Positions 8,043-16,604 of a stretch of 64,000 nucleotides of DNA are shown one piece after another. The position numbers and the translations under genes are program-made. The notes under the pieces are model-generated. The model was not told the DNA's origin. It ran no database searches and saw only the letters and a program-made list of their open reading frames with translations. Location of the stretch: NCBI GenBank assembly GCA_040755695.1, contig JBFMAK010000003.1:1-64000 (forward strand). The letters run 5' to 3'. Each line of letters opens with the position of its first letter. The first letter of the stretch is position 1. Source of the DNA: Candidatus Diapherotrites archaeon. GTDB lineage: Archaea > Iainarchaeota > Iainarchaeia > Iainarchaeales > 1-14-0-10-31-34.

Positions 8043-10286
8043 ATGACAGGAATTAAAACAGAAATACGTATTTTATCCATCTTAATCGCTTTACTAATTT
8101 TAAGCTTTAATGCAGGAGCAGACTGGTGCGCTGCCAGTCCAGGCAACCCAGACATCACAAACAATTTGATTACTATCCTCGGCCAAGCAAACAATTGGTC
8201 CAACAGCCCAACAATTGTAGTGTATGAAGGAACTCCTTATATCGCTTATGAAGGACAGCAGACTGGAGTAAGCTGGACAAGAATATTTTTCACTTACTGG
8301 AATGGAATTGGCTGGCAGACCCCTATTTCAGTCAGCAACGAGACAGGAAACAACAAAGCGCACAACCCAGTTTTTGCAATTAATATAAAAAACGGGGAAA
8401 TGCACTTAGTGTGGAGCACAGAGGAATCTTCATTCAATAAAGTATACTACTCTTTTTCAGCAGGTTTCGGGGACCCTTGGACTGCACCAGAACCATTGGA
8501 TGGATTAAGTGGTGAAACATTAAATAAAGCAAAATTCCCTTATGTTGCATTGGATTCAGACGGAAACCCCCACGTCATATTCTATTATGATTCTGGAGGA
8601 ATACAAAAAGTGTATTACACAACAAAAACAGGGGGCGCATGGAGCAACCTAGAATTAATAGGGGAGGCAGCATCGGAAGGAAGCACAGAAAGAGTAAATC
8701 CAATCTACATTACAGTAGACAAAAAGAAAGTGCCTAATGTTCCTTCAGAACCAATTTTTTATTTAATGGATTTACCCCGGAAAAAAGAATTAATAGAATT
8801 TGCAACAGGGCCCGGGCCAGAACCATGTACTTACAGCTGCGGAAACGGATTATGCGAAGACTGCTATGAAACAGCAGCAAACTGCTGCGGAGACTGCGGG
8901 GTTTGCCCCCCAGATGTAATTCATATAATTTGGAAGAACATGGCTGACGGAAAAATTGTTCACAAGCAAAAAAACATTGAGTCAGGGGCATCATGGACTG
9001 CAATAGATTATTTAGACCAAACCTCAACAAACGAGTCAAGCCATCCTTTCAGTGTAGCTGACAACAGCGGGGGCCTTCACGTGTCATACGAAGAAAGAGT
9101 GCCCCCTAACAACGGAGAAATATATTACAGAATGCTGGAAAACGGTAACTGGATCACAAAACCTTTGGGTGGAAGCCCAAACATAAGCAATACAATTGAA
9201 GACTCACTGCATCCAACAATTGCTGTGGATGCAAATGCAGTTCCAAAAATTGCATGGAGTGAACCAAAAGTTGATTCAAACCATTCGAGGATTTATTTCA
9301 AGTACTGGAATAATGCATCAAATTCATGGCAAAACCTTGGAGGAAATAACCTTATATGGTCTGATCCAAGCGTTCATAACGCAGACTATCCATTTATTGG
9401 ATTAAATTATGATGGAAGGTCTTACATTGCCTGGCAACAAAAACTTACTGGCTCAGACAAAGGCCAGATATGGATGGTTTACTGGGGAGACTGCACTAGA
9501 CCGTTGCCTGCCCCAAACAAGCCGCCAAAGGCTGTATGCAAGGTGAAGCCAACTTCAGGGGACATAAAAACAGAATTCGAGTTTGATGCAGGAGACAGCA
9601 ATGACGACCACACGCCAAAAGAAAACTTGGAAGTAAGATGGGATTGGGCTGATATTGATGGTGTTACATACAATACTGACTGGACAACAGAAAAAAAAGC
9701 ATTCCATGTTTTCGATTATATCGGAACTTACAACACAACAGTTCAAGTGAAAGATGAAAACGGTAAAACAGGCACTGCAACCTGCACAGTAAATATAGGC
9801 TACGGAGATGTTTTATGGCTGTATGAACTGAAGACAGAGCCAAGCATTGTTTATGCAGGAGACAAGATGGCCTTCAATGCATATGTAAAAAACATGAGTT
9901 ATACTGGCTTGAATGTAAAGGTAACGTTCTTTATTTCAGACGAAGAAGGAAATCCTGTTGGGCAGTCAATAGGAACAATTTCACAAGGCATTCCTGATAA
10001 CAGCACAGAAATGTTCAGCATTACACAATATGATACCACTGCCTTAAAAGAAAACGAGAACTATTTCATTAACGCTGAAGCCACTCAAAGCCTGCTGCCT
10101 GAAGAACAGAAATACCTGAAAAACAACGAGTGCAGGACGATTTTTTCTGTGATAAAAATAAGAAAGGTTAACGCAACAGAAACCGACGCCATAGGGATAG
10201 CCGCAGTAGTTGTTGCAATAATCTATTTCGTGGAAAGAAGAATGCATTACGAGAAGAAAAAAAAGAAGCATCACGTGAAAAAATGA
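8043..10286 (+). CDS. Large secreted PKD-domain surface protein
   Basis: The product has 747 residues: a signal peptide (1-27), a beta-propeller-like region with repeated 'W-x-x-P' and 'GxPHVIFYYD/GGLHVSYEE' blades (about 40-480), a Cys-rich insert near residues 258-284 (CSCGNGLCEDC-like knot, eight cysteines within about 27 residues), a PKD domain (about 495-580, FEFDAGDSNDDHT and VTCTVNIGYG-like ends), a CARDB-like domain, and a C-terminal membrane helix followed by a Lys-His tail. Such proteins usually bind carbohydrate or mediate cell contact. It overlaps the next gene by ATGA. Confidence 0.8.
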   Translation: MTGIKTEIRILSILIALLILSFNAGADWCAASPGNPDITNNLITILGQANNWSNSPTIVVYEGTPYIAYEGQQTGVSWTRIFFTYWNGIGWQTPISVSNETGNNKAHNPVFAINIKNGEMHLVWSTEESSFNKVYYSFSAGFGDPWTAPEPLDGLSGETLNKAKFPYVALDSDGNPHVIFYYDSGGIQKVYYTTKTGGAWSNLELIGEAASEGSTERVNPIYITVDKKKVPNVPSEPIFYLMDLPRKKELIEFATGPGPEPCTYSCGNGLCEDCYETAANCCGDCGVCPPDVIHIIWKNMADGKIVHKQKNIESGASWTAIDYLDQTSTNESSHPFSVADNSGGLHVSYEERVPPNNGEIYYRMLENGNWITKPLGGSPNISNTIEDSLHPTIAVDANAVPKIAWSEPKVDSNHSRIYFKYWNNASNSWQNLGGNNLIWSDPSVHNADYPFIGLNYDGRSYIAWQQKLTGSDKGQIWMVYWGDCTRPLPAPNKPPKAVCKVKPTSGDIKTEFEFDAGDSNDDHTPKENLEVRWDWADIDGVTYNTDWTTEKKAFHVFDYIGTYNTTVQVKDENGKTGTATCTVNIGYGDVLWLYELKTEPSIVYAGDKMAFNAYVKNMSYTGLNVKVTFFISDEEGNPVGQSIGTISQGIPDNSTEMFSITQYDTTALKENENYFINAEATQSLLPEEQKYLKNNECRTIFSVIKIRKVNATETDAIGIAAVVVAIIYFVERRMHYEKKKKKHHVKK

Positions 10287-11113
10287 GCGAAGGACTATTA
10301 TTTGGCCCAGCAGGAATACCTAATTCAACAAGAAAGCCTAATACAGTTGAAGGAATAAAGAGAGTGAAAGAATTAGGCTTGGAGTGCATGGAATTAGAGT
10401 TCGTGCACAGCATAAACATAAAGAAGGGTGCTGCGCCCGAAGTAAAAAAAACAGCAAAAGAGAATTCCATAAGGCTTACGGTTCATGCGCCTTATTACAT
10501 TAATTTGAATTCTTTGAGCAAGCAGACAATAGGAATGAGCAAAAGCCACGTAATAAATTCTGCTAAAATAGGCTTTCTGTGCGGGGCAGAATCAGTTGCA
10601 TTTCACGCAGCATACTACATGAAAATGGACTCGCAGGCAGTTTACGATAGGGTGAAAAAAGAAATGCAGTATATACTGAATGCGCTGAAAGAAGAAGGGA
10701 TAAAAATTTGGGTTAGGCCTGAGACAACAGGAAAGCACAGCCAGTTTGGAACCTTAGAAGAAATACTTTCACTTTCAGAAGAATTAGAGATGGTGATGCC
10801 GTGCATTGACTTCTCCCACATGCATGCAAGAACACAGAAACTTAATTCAAGGGAAGAATTCGAAGCAATTCTGGAATCAGTGGAAAAAAAATTAGGGAAG
10901 AAAGGGCTGCAAAACCTCCACTGCCATGTCTCGGGAATAAATTACTCGGAGAAAGGGGAAAGAAACCACATGCCATTGAAAGAATCTGATTTCAATTACA
11001 AGGAACTCCTCCAGTCACTAAAAGAATTCAAAGCAAAAGGCTTCATAGTGTGCGAGAGCCCGAACCTGGAAGAAGATGCTCTACTCCTCAAAAAGACTTA
11101 TGAGAAAATTTAA
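10283..11113 (+). CDS. AP endonuclease family 2 / endonuclease IV-like TIM-barrel protein
   Basis: The 276 residues form a probable TIM barrel of the xylose-isomerase-like family that includes endonuclease IV. Metal-ligand-like positions are visible: LTVHAPYYINL, VAFHAAYY, WVRPETTG, CIDFSHMHA, NLHCHVSG and FIVCESP. Endonuclease IV cuts DNA at abasic sites in base-excision repair, which would fit the two DNA glycosylases elsewhere in this window. Overlap with a surface-protein gene suggests co-transcription only. Confidence 0.85.
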   Translation: MSEGLLFGPAGIPNSTRKPNTVEGIKRVKELGLECMELEFVHSINIKKGAAPEVKKTAKENSIRLTVHAPYYINLNSLSKQTIGMSKSHVINSAKIGFLCGAESVAFHAAYYMKMDSQAVYDRVKKEMQYILNALKEEGIKIWVRPETTGKHSQFGTLEEILSLSEELEMVMPCIDFSHMHARTQKLNSREEFEAILESVEKKLGKKGLQNLHCHVSGINYSEKGERNHMPLKESDFNYKELLQSLKEFKAKGFIVCESPNLEEDALLLKKTYEKI

Positions 11114-11555
11114 TGCCAACGTATTTTATGGATTGGAGCTAAAATTCCTTTTCTTCTAAGCTCTCTATGCACTCTCTTTGGATTTTTGTGTTTAGCAATC
11201 TTTGCGCCAGCTTCTCTAATTAAAGCTTCCCTTCTAGACTTTCTTATTTCAGTTTTCGGTACTAATCTGTATTTGGGTTCACTTTTTTCTTTTATTTGAA
11301 TTAATTCAATTGGAACAGAGAAAGTGCCAGTCATTTTTAATATTGTTGTAGTCTGAAACTTGTCTAATTTTTTGTCCAAATGTAACCATTGATACAAGCC
11401 TTTTTGCCCAAGTGGACCTTTTAGTATTTCGCAGGCCCTAAAACAACACAGGGGAATTTTTTATGACCTAAAACAACAGTTACTGTCTGCCCTTTTTTGT
11501 ACGGAAAATCAGCTCTGTTCTTTTTAATTTCTTTTTCTGCTGGAATTTTCACCAT
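11110..11555 (-). pseudogene. Small basic protein gene split by a frameshift
   Basis: On the minus strand ATG 11555 opens a 44-residue frame ending TAA at 11421-11423 (ending KKFPCVVLGPAKY). The frame that follows has no ATG, only a TTG at 11397, yet reads on without a break as a basic 95-residue protein (ending ILAPIHKIRWH), and its frame extends upstream through KGPLGQKG over the end of the first frame. Joining the two by a shift near 11418-11426 gives one protein of about 145 residues with a TATA box (agtatttaaacg, 11592-11603) at the right distance from ATG 11555. It could be a decayed gene, a sequencing indel or a recoded gene. No family recognised. Confidence 0.55.
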
Positions 11556-11679
11556 AAAATTTCACTTCTGCAAAGTACTAATGCTTTCAAAAGTATTTAA
11601 ACGTTTCTGCAATCAACGTATAAAAAAATTTAAAACCCTTTCAGCAATCAATTCTATTTAATTTGAGAGTTGGTTTTTA

Positions 11680-12099
11680 TTGCAGAAAAGATTTTATGTT
11701 GATACTTCGGTCTGGCTTGATTACTATGGCGACAGGAAAGATGGCATTAGGCCGTTGGGAGAGTTTGCCTTCAAATTCTTCAAGCATTGCAATGAAAATA
11801 ATTGCAAGGTGTTTTTTTCAGATTTTGTCCTTTTTGAACTCAAAGAGTTCTTTCCAGAGAAAGAAATAAAAATCCTGTTTTCAGTAATAAAAAAGAATTT
11901 GCTTATGAAAGTTAGTGTCTCAGAAAAGCAATTAATGGAAGCAAATAAAATAAAAAAGGTTTTCAAAGAAATTCCTTTGAATGACATTATCCATGCAATT
12001 ATGGCAAGGGATTCAAATGCAGTACTGATATCAAGGGACAAACACTTTGAAGATTTATCTGCAATAGTTGAATGCAGACCTCCAGAGGAAATTATTTGA
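11680..12099 (+). CDS. vapC: PIN-domain toxin, VapC family
   Basis: PIN domains are Mg-dependent ribonucleases; VapC toxins cut tRNA or rRNA. The 139 residues show the PIN acidic residues: FYVDTSVWLDYY at the start, a Glu in FVLFELKEFF, NDIIHAIMARD, and the closing LISRDKHFEDL. The TTG start follows a TTGGTTTTT leader that is shared with the PIN gene at 27169. It converges with an RHH gene on the other strand and overlaps it by 8 bases, unlike the usual co-directional vapBC operon. Confidence 0.85.
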   Translation: MQKRFYVDTSVWLDYYGDRKDGIRPLGEFAFKFFKHCNENNCKVFFSDFVLFELKEFFPEKEIKILFSVIKKNLLMKVSVSEKQLMEANKIKKVFKEIPLNDIIHAIMARDSNAVLISRDKHFEDLSAIVECRPPEEII

Positions 12100-12358
12100 A
12101 TCTTTTGCTGAGTTCCCTTTCTAGTTCCCTGCTTAGTTTTTCCCTTACTGCTTCAAGCTCTTCCTCTGAAACAGCACGTGAAGCAGTACCTTTCACTGCA
12201 TAAAGCCTTTTCATGGCACGCCTGTTCTCCAAGGCATCAAGCTTGTCTCTTATTGCCTCTCTTATAAATTCAGTTTTAGTGCTGTAATTGAATTTCCTCA
12301 TTGCCTTGTTAATTTTTTTCAGAAATCCTTCGCCTAATTTGACAGTTAAAACATCCAT
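12092..12358 (-). CDS. Ribbon-helix-helix protein, probable antitoxin of the convergent PIN toxin
   Basis: ATG 12358 gives 88 residues (an alternative start lies three codons upstream). The N-terminus (DVLTVKLGEGFLKKINKAMR) and STKTEFIREAIRDKL form an RHH DNA-binding fold as in CopG/VapB antitoxins. The C-terminal half is a charged helix that could wrap a toxin. Two direct repeats of AATACAAA lie between the TATA box and the start and are likely its own operator. It is tail-to-tail with the PIN gene. Confidence 0.75.
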   Translation of the reverse strand: MDVLTVKLGEGFLKKINKAMRKFNYSTKTEFIREAIRDKLDALENRRAMKRLYAVKGTASRAVSEEELEAVREKLSRELERELSKRFK

Positions 12359-12360
12359 AT

Positions 12361-12395
12361 AATACAAAGTAATACAAAATAATATTTAAATATTA
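12361..12395 (-). promoter_or_regulatory. Promoter and probable operator of the RHH gene
   Basis: A TATA box AATATTTAAATATT (12381-12394) sits 25-30 bases upstream of the ATG, with two direct repeats AATACAAAG / AATACAAAA (12361-12369 and 12371-12379, 10-base spacing) in between. Repeats one helical turn apart suit binding by an RHH dimer pair. Confidence 0.55.
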
Positions 12396-12399
12396 TTGT

Positions 12400-13053
12400 T
12401 CATTTAATGAATTCCTTGAACAGTTCGTCTATCCTTTTGCTTACTATGGGAAGCTCAGGGTTAGCATCAATCTCTCTTAGCAGGCCTTTATTCTTATAGT
12501 ATTCAATCAAGGGCCTTGTCTGCTTCCTGTACTCTTCCAAGCGCTTCTTTATTGCCTCGGGCTTGTCATCCTCTCTCTGGAATAACGGGGCTTCATCAAT
12601 ATCACAAATGCCTGGAACTTTTGGGGGAATATTTTTTGTGTGGTAAATCCTGTTGCATTTAGGGCAGGTCAGCCTGCCTCCAAGCCTTTGAAGCGAGGTT
12701 TGATCAGTAACAGCATAATTCACAACCAAATCAATTTTTTTTCCAATTCTTTTAAGTAATTCATCAAGTAATTCGGCCTGTTTGAGGGTTCTTGGATAGC
12801 CGTCCAACACAAAGCCTTTATTTACATCTTTTTGCTTTAACCTTTCTTCAAGAATTTGCGTTACAGTCTCATCGTCTGCAAGGGCGCCTGAATTAATTAT
12901 CTCCTTGATTTTTTTCCCTAAAGGAGTCTGCCCTTTTGCCTTTTCTCTAAGCAAGTCCCCAGTGCTTATCTGCTTGAAACCATAATTTTTTTCCATGTAC
13001 TGCGCGTAAGTGCCTTTACCTGCTCCCTGCTGACCAAAAAAAATCAAATTCAT
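12400..13053 (-). CDS. adk: Adenylate kinase
   Basis: It converts ATP and AMP to two ADP. The 217 residues show the P-loop GQQGAGKGT at the N-terminus, the AMP-site STGDLLRE, the GFVLDGYPRT motif and a zinc-binding lid (CPKC ... GICD). This is the long-lid bacterial-type enzyme rather than the short archaeal trimeric type, so it may be a transferred gene. It is followed by a phosphoribosyltransferase on the upstream side of the same strand. Confidence 0.96.
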   Translation of the reverse strand: MNLIFFGQQGAGKGTYAQYMEKNYGFKQISTGDLLREKAKGQTPLGKKIKEIINSGALADDETVTQILEERLKQKDVNKGFVLDGYPRTLKQAELLDELLKRIGKKIDLVVNYAVTDQTSLQRLGGRLTCPKCNRIYHTKNIPPKVPGICDIDEAPLFQREDDKPEAIKKRLEEYRKQTRPLIEYYKNKGLLREIDANPELPIVSKRIDELFKEFIK

Positions 13054-13108
13054 TCAATCACCTTTTTTTGTTCATTAAAGAATAATAAAAATACATTAAA
13101 TTTATTAA

Positions 13109-13522
13109 TTAATTCCAGGGCAGTTTGACGCACTCACTGCATTTGACGAGGCAGTAATTCTTGCTGCCGACCAAAGCGAACCTCTTCACTTTTTTTGCTC
13201 CTTTCCCTTCAAGGAATTTTTTTGCAGAATTCATTGTGCTTTCAGTCCTCACAACATCATCAACTAAAAGAACTCTCTTCTCCTTAATTTTAGTTTTTGG
13301 CTGAGAAAGAATTCTGGGTTCTGAAAACAATTTTTTTGGCTTCATTCCATCATTGTAGAACTTTATTTTAATTACACCCAGCTCTTTCTTCAGCTTTGAA
13401 GCCAGAATCAAAGCAGGAATCAAGCCATTCCTTCCAACCCCAACCACCAAATCAAAATCTTTTGCCCTCATTTTTGCTTTCCTGATTTTCTGGATTATTT
13501 TGTGCATGCCCAATTCCTTCAT
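13109..13522 (-). CDS. Phosphoribosyltransferase of unknown substrate
   Basis: A 137-residue PRTase-fold protein. The PRPP-binding motif is VLLVDDVVRTESTM; FDLVVGVGRNGLIPALILA is the usual first strand-loop. A C-terminal CLVKCSEC suggests a metal or disulfide site. It starts one base after the end of the methyltransferase gene upstream. The base it acts on cannot be told; xanthine/guanine-type salvage is a reasonable guess. Confidence 0.85.
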   Translation of the reverse strand: MKELGMHKIIQKIRKAKMRAKDFDLVVGVGRNGLIPALILASKLKKELGVIKIKFYNDGMKPKKLFSEPRILSQPKTKIKEKRVLLVDDVVRTESTMNSAKKFLEGKGAKKVKRFALVGSKNYCLVKCSECVKLPWN

Positions 13523-14377
13523 TCAATGCACCTTGAAGTCCATTACAACCTGAATCCTTGAGGCAGAGAAAGGCCTGACCTCTTTTTTGTACAGGACGGA
13601 AAAAATTTTTTTGAACTTTTTTGCTGTTTCAGAAATTCTCTGCAATGCATTTTTATAAGGGTCATCTCTCGGAACAACCTGGTAGAAGTGAATTATTCCT
13701 CCCTCAGGCTTTAATGCAGTGAAAGCGGAATCAAGGAAGTCTTCTCCCCTGTGAGGCAGTGGCATTACAATCCTGTCGCATTTCCCCTTCAATTTTTTTG
13801 AGGCAATCTTTTTCACGTCGCCTTTTATTGCTTCAATCTTTTCTGCACATTTATTCAAGGCAATGTTCTCCTTCAGGTATTTCACTGCAATTGGATTCAA
13901 TTCAACAGCAAAAGCCTTTTTCATTGGAGAATTTCTTGCAAACACAATAGGATAAGGGCCTACCCCTGCAAAAAATGCGCCTATAATCTCGTTAGGCTGA
14001 ATGAGTCTTGCAATCCTGAGCCTTTCGCCTGCAAGCCTTGGGGAGAAAAAGACCTTTCTCAAATCAAATCTGAAGAGACAGCCTGCCTCCCTGTATTCTG
14101 CAATGAAATTCTTTTTCCCTGCAATAATCTTTAGGGGCTGAATCCTGTATTTTCCCTTGTGGGCTCCAGCAATCTTGCAGACAGTCTTGATTGACTTGTT
14201 TACCTTGAGCAGTGCTTCCCCAATAATTTTTTGCTTTTTATTTAATTCCTGAGGCACTTCAATTACTGCAATGTTTCCTACCTGGTCAAAAGAGGAAACA
14301 AGAAAAGCTTTTTCTTTGTGCGAGAGCTTGCCTTCCAGGGCTTCCTTCAGGTTTCTTGGATTCTTCATTTTTTTCAC
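13523..14377 (-). CDS. Class I methyltransferase of the Trm5/Tyw2 family
   Basis: The 284-residue protein has the Trm5-type order: FFSPRLAGERLRI, then the SAM motif AFFAGVGPYPIVFA, the acidic AVELNPIAVKYLKENI and the catalytic-site-like MPLPHRGEDF in place of the usual NLP. Trm5 methylates guanine 37 of tRNA to m1G; Tyw2 relatives add the wyosine side chain at the same base. The ATG at 14377 and one three codons inside (14368) are both possible. Confidence 0.88.
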   Translation of the reverse strand: MKKMKNPRNLKEALEGKLSHKEKAFLVSSFDQVGNIAVIEVPQELNKKQKIIGEALLKVNKSIKTVCKIAGAHKGKYRIQPLKIIAGKKNFIAEYREAGCLFRFDLRKVFFSPRLAGERLRIARLIQPNEIIGAFFAGVGPYPIVFARNSPMKKAFAVELNPIAVKYLKENIALNKCAEKIEAIKGDVKKIASKKLKGKCDRIVMPLPHRGEDFLDSAFTALKPEGGIIHFYQVVPRDDPYKNALQRISETAKKFKKIFSVLYKKEVRPFSASRIQVVMDFKVH

Positions 14378-14417
14378 TGTATTAAATTATTAAATTAATG
14401 TATTAAAAAATTGTTTC

Positions 14418-15272
14418 ATGATTTCTGATTTCTTCCAGGAATACTTCGTGAAGCCCATAATAGATTACTCAGGATACAATTTAGTGAACACAATTGTTTA
14501 CGCTGCAATCCTTCTTTTTGTCTCATTCAAAATCATCTTCCCTTTTTTTGCGAAAAGAGGAATAAGTTTTGACTTCAATTTCGTGAAAGCAGTTTTCCCC
14601 TATATTGTTTTGGGCTCAACATTGAGAATTTTTGAGGACCTGCAATTGATTACGCGCAATCCTTTCCCGTGGGAGTTAGGCTATTATTTTGTGAGCCCGG
14701 GCATTTACATAATGATTGGATTATTCACTATTGTTGCGCTTTATGCTTCAATTAAAGCAGGCAAGAAAAATTTATACAAAGCACTAAAAATCTTTGGTGC
14801 AATAGGATTGATTGCAGACATCCCGGTTGTCTTATTCTTATTATTCAAATTAAAGCACGTGCAGGAATTCATTCAAGTTTTATTGATTGTGGCAGTAGTT
14901 GTAATTCTAATAAAGTTTTTATCAAATAAACTCAAAACAAAAATCTTCAAAGACAATTCAAGCTTAATGGTTGCGGCAGGACAGGCAATGGACGGAGGAG
15001 CAACCTTTACAGCGCTGACCTCTTTTTCCACTTTCTCTGAACAGCACGTTGTATCAAATTTTCTAATGGATGCAGTGAACAATGCAACAAACTCAACATT
15101 CTTTGGCCCCTTTGCATTCCTTCTCGTGAAAATAGTTATTGCATTGCTAATAATCTATTTTGCGGAAACAGAAATCAAGGACGCAAAATTGAAGAATTTC
15201 ATAAAGGTTTTCGTGATAATAATAGGCTTTGCTCCGGGAATAAGGGATAGCTTCAGCTTGGGCGTGCTATAA
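14418..15272 (+). CDS. DUF63 archaeal integral membrane protein
   Basis: A 284-residue polytopic membrane protein with about seven hydrophobic segments. Typical DUF63 features are the N-terminal F-x-x-Y-x-x-P-x-x-x-x-GYN-x-V-T/N segment (EYFVKPIIDYSGYNLVNT), LGSTLRIFEDL, and GQAMDGGATFTAL in the fifth loop. Function is unknown. It is divergently transcribed from the Trm5-like gene. Confidence 0.88.
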   Translation: MISDFFQEYFVKPIIDYSGYNLVNTIVYAAILLFVSFKIIFPFFAKRGISFDFNFVKAVFPYIVLGSTLRIFEDLQLITRNPFPWELGYYFVSPGIYIMIGLFTIVALYASIKAGKKNLYKALKIFGAIGLIADIPVVLFLLFKLKHVQEFIQVLLIVAVVVILIKFLSNKLKTKIFKDNSSLMVAAGQAMDGGATFTALTSFSTFSEQHVVSNFLMDAVNNATNSTFFGPFAFLLVKIVIALLIIYFAETEIKDAKLKNFIKVFVIIIGFAPGIRDSFSLGVL

Positions 15273-15322
15273 AACCAGATTAAAAACAGAATTTTAACAA
15301 CCTAAAAAAATAGAAAAAGAAA

Positions 15323-15348
15323 AAAGAACTTCGAAGTCCTTTTTTCAA
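15323..15348 (-). terminator. Hairpin with U-tract, possible terminator of a short minus-strand unit
   Basis: A near-perfect palindrome: in minus-strand RNA the stem GGAC/GUUC with flanking A6/U6 closes on UUCG-like bases and ends in a run of U. It lies just beyond the stop of the Lys-only micro-ORF, consistent with the end of a short transcript. Confidence 0.4.
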
Positions 15349-15365
15349 AAATCAAGAATTAAAAT

Positions 15366-15395
15366 TTATTTCTTTTTTTTCTTTTTCTTTGCCAT
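15366..15395 (-). CDS. Candidate 9-residue micro-ORF (Met-Ala then seven Lys)
   Basis: On the minus strand ATG 15395 is followed by GCA, seven Lys codons and TAA. An AGGAGG ribosome-binding site, the strongest in the window, lies eight bases upstream (15404-15409), and a TATA box CATTTAAATA sits at 15451-15460 with an inverted repeat TTAGA...TCTAA between. It may be a leader peptide, a decayed relative of the MAKAKKKKK protein at 5513, or chance in a T-rich stretch. Confidence 0.35.
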   Translation of the reverse strand: MAKKKKKKK

Positions 15396-15533
15396 CCTTT
15401 TTGCCTCCTAAATAAAAAAATTTATTTCAATTAGATTATAATCATTCTAATATTTAAATGTTGCGTTAAAAAATTTTTTTTCTAAAAATTTCCAGTAAAA
15501 TAATTAAAAAAATGGTTGGATAAAAAAATATTC

Positions 15534-16307
15534 ATGCTTTACTTGATAGGTGCAGGACTCAAACCAGAAGACCTTACGCTGGAAGAATTGAATACAATAA
15601 AAAAATGCAGCAAGGTTTATGCTGAAGAATATACAAGCGTTTACGCAGAGGGAAGCATTAAAGAACTGCAGAAAATAATTGGAAAAAGAATAATTCTGCT
15701 CGAAAGGAAAGACCTTGAAGAAAGAAGCAAGAAAATAATAAAAGAAGCAAAAGCAAAAGACCTTGCAATCATAATAATTGGGAACGCGTTTTATGCTACA
15801 ACCCATATCCAGCTTATGCTTGAAGCAAAAAAAATGAGAGTGAAATTTAAGGCAATGCCTGGCATTTCACTGTACAGCCATTTGGGAGGGACAGGATTGA
15901 GCGCTTATAATTTCGGCAGAACAGTTTCAATTGTATTCCGTTCAAAAAATTATTCACCTGAAAGCTTTTATGATGCAATTAAAAAAAATTTGAGTGCAGG
16001 CCTACATACATTATGCCTTCTGGACCTGAAGCCGAAAGAAAAAAAATTTATGAAAGCAAAAGAAGGACTGAAGATAATAGAAGAAATAGAAGAAAAAAGA
16101 GATGAAAGGAATGTGAGGGATTCAATCATTGTAGGGCTTTATGGAATTGGGGGCAGGAGAGAGAAAATGGCTGCAGGAAATTTTGATGAAATAAAAAATC
16201 TTGATTCAAATGTCTTCCCCCAGTCATTTATTGTTTGCGCAAAGCCCAGCGAAAAAGAGTTAGAGGGATTAAAAGAATTCTGCGGGCTGAAAATGAAGGG
16301 GAAATGA
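15534..16307 (+). CDS. dphB: Diphthine synthase
   Basis: It transfers methyl groups from SAM to the modified histidine of elongation factor 2 during diphthamide synthesis, an archaeal and eukaryotic pathway. ATG 15534 (MLYLIGAGLKPEDLTLE) gives 257 residues with the tetrapyrrole-methylase-like fold: LYLIGAGL, DLAIIIIGNAFYATTH and the GISLYSHLGGTGLSAYNFG loop. A longer TTG start adds six poorly suited residues. Confidence 0.95.
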   Translation: MLYLIGAGLKPEDLTLEELNTIKKCSKVYAEEYTSVYAEGSIKELQKIIGKRIILLERKDLEERSKKIIKEAKAKDLAIIIIGNAFYATTHIQLMLEAKKMRVKFKAMPGISLYSHLGGTGLSAYNFGRTVSIVFRSKNYSPESFYDAIKKNLSAGLHTLCLLDLKPKEKKFMKAKEGLKIIEEIEEKRDERNVRDSIIVGLYGIGGRREKMAAGNFDEIKNLDSNVFPQSFIVCAKPSEKELEGLKEFCGLKMKGK

Positions 16308-16308
16308 A

Positions 16309-16599
16309 ATGAACTTGGAGGAAGAACTTGCAGTCAAGGTCAGGAATTATGAATTGCTCACAGAAGAAGCCTTAAGGAAGGTTTCAGTAAAAGCAAAAAA
16401 GGATTCAAAGGAGTACAATATTGCAATGGATTATCTTTCAATGGCAAGGAATTATTTTTCTGACGCACAGCACTTCAAGCAAAAAAAAGATTTAATAAAC
16501 TCTTTGGCTGCATTATCTTATGCGCACGCCTGGCTTGATGCCGGCGTAAGGGCAGGAATACTGAAAGGGGAAGATGAAAGGCTTTTCACGCAAAGGTGA
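16309..16599 (+). CDS. DUF357 archaeal helical protein
   Basis: The 96-residue all-helical product has the DUF357 pattern: KVRNYELLTEEALRKV, AMDYLSMARNYFSDAQHF and AALSYAHAWLDAGVRAGIL. Function is unknown. ATG 16309 follows the diphthine synthase stop by one base, so the two are probably translated from one message. Confidence 0.9.
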   Translation: MNLEEELAVKVRNYELLTEEALRKVSVKAKKDSKEYNIAMDYLSMARNYFSDAQHFKQKKDLINSLAALSYAHAWLDAGVRAGILKGEDERLFTQR

Positions 16600-16604
16600 A
16601 AAAA

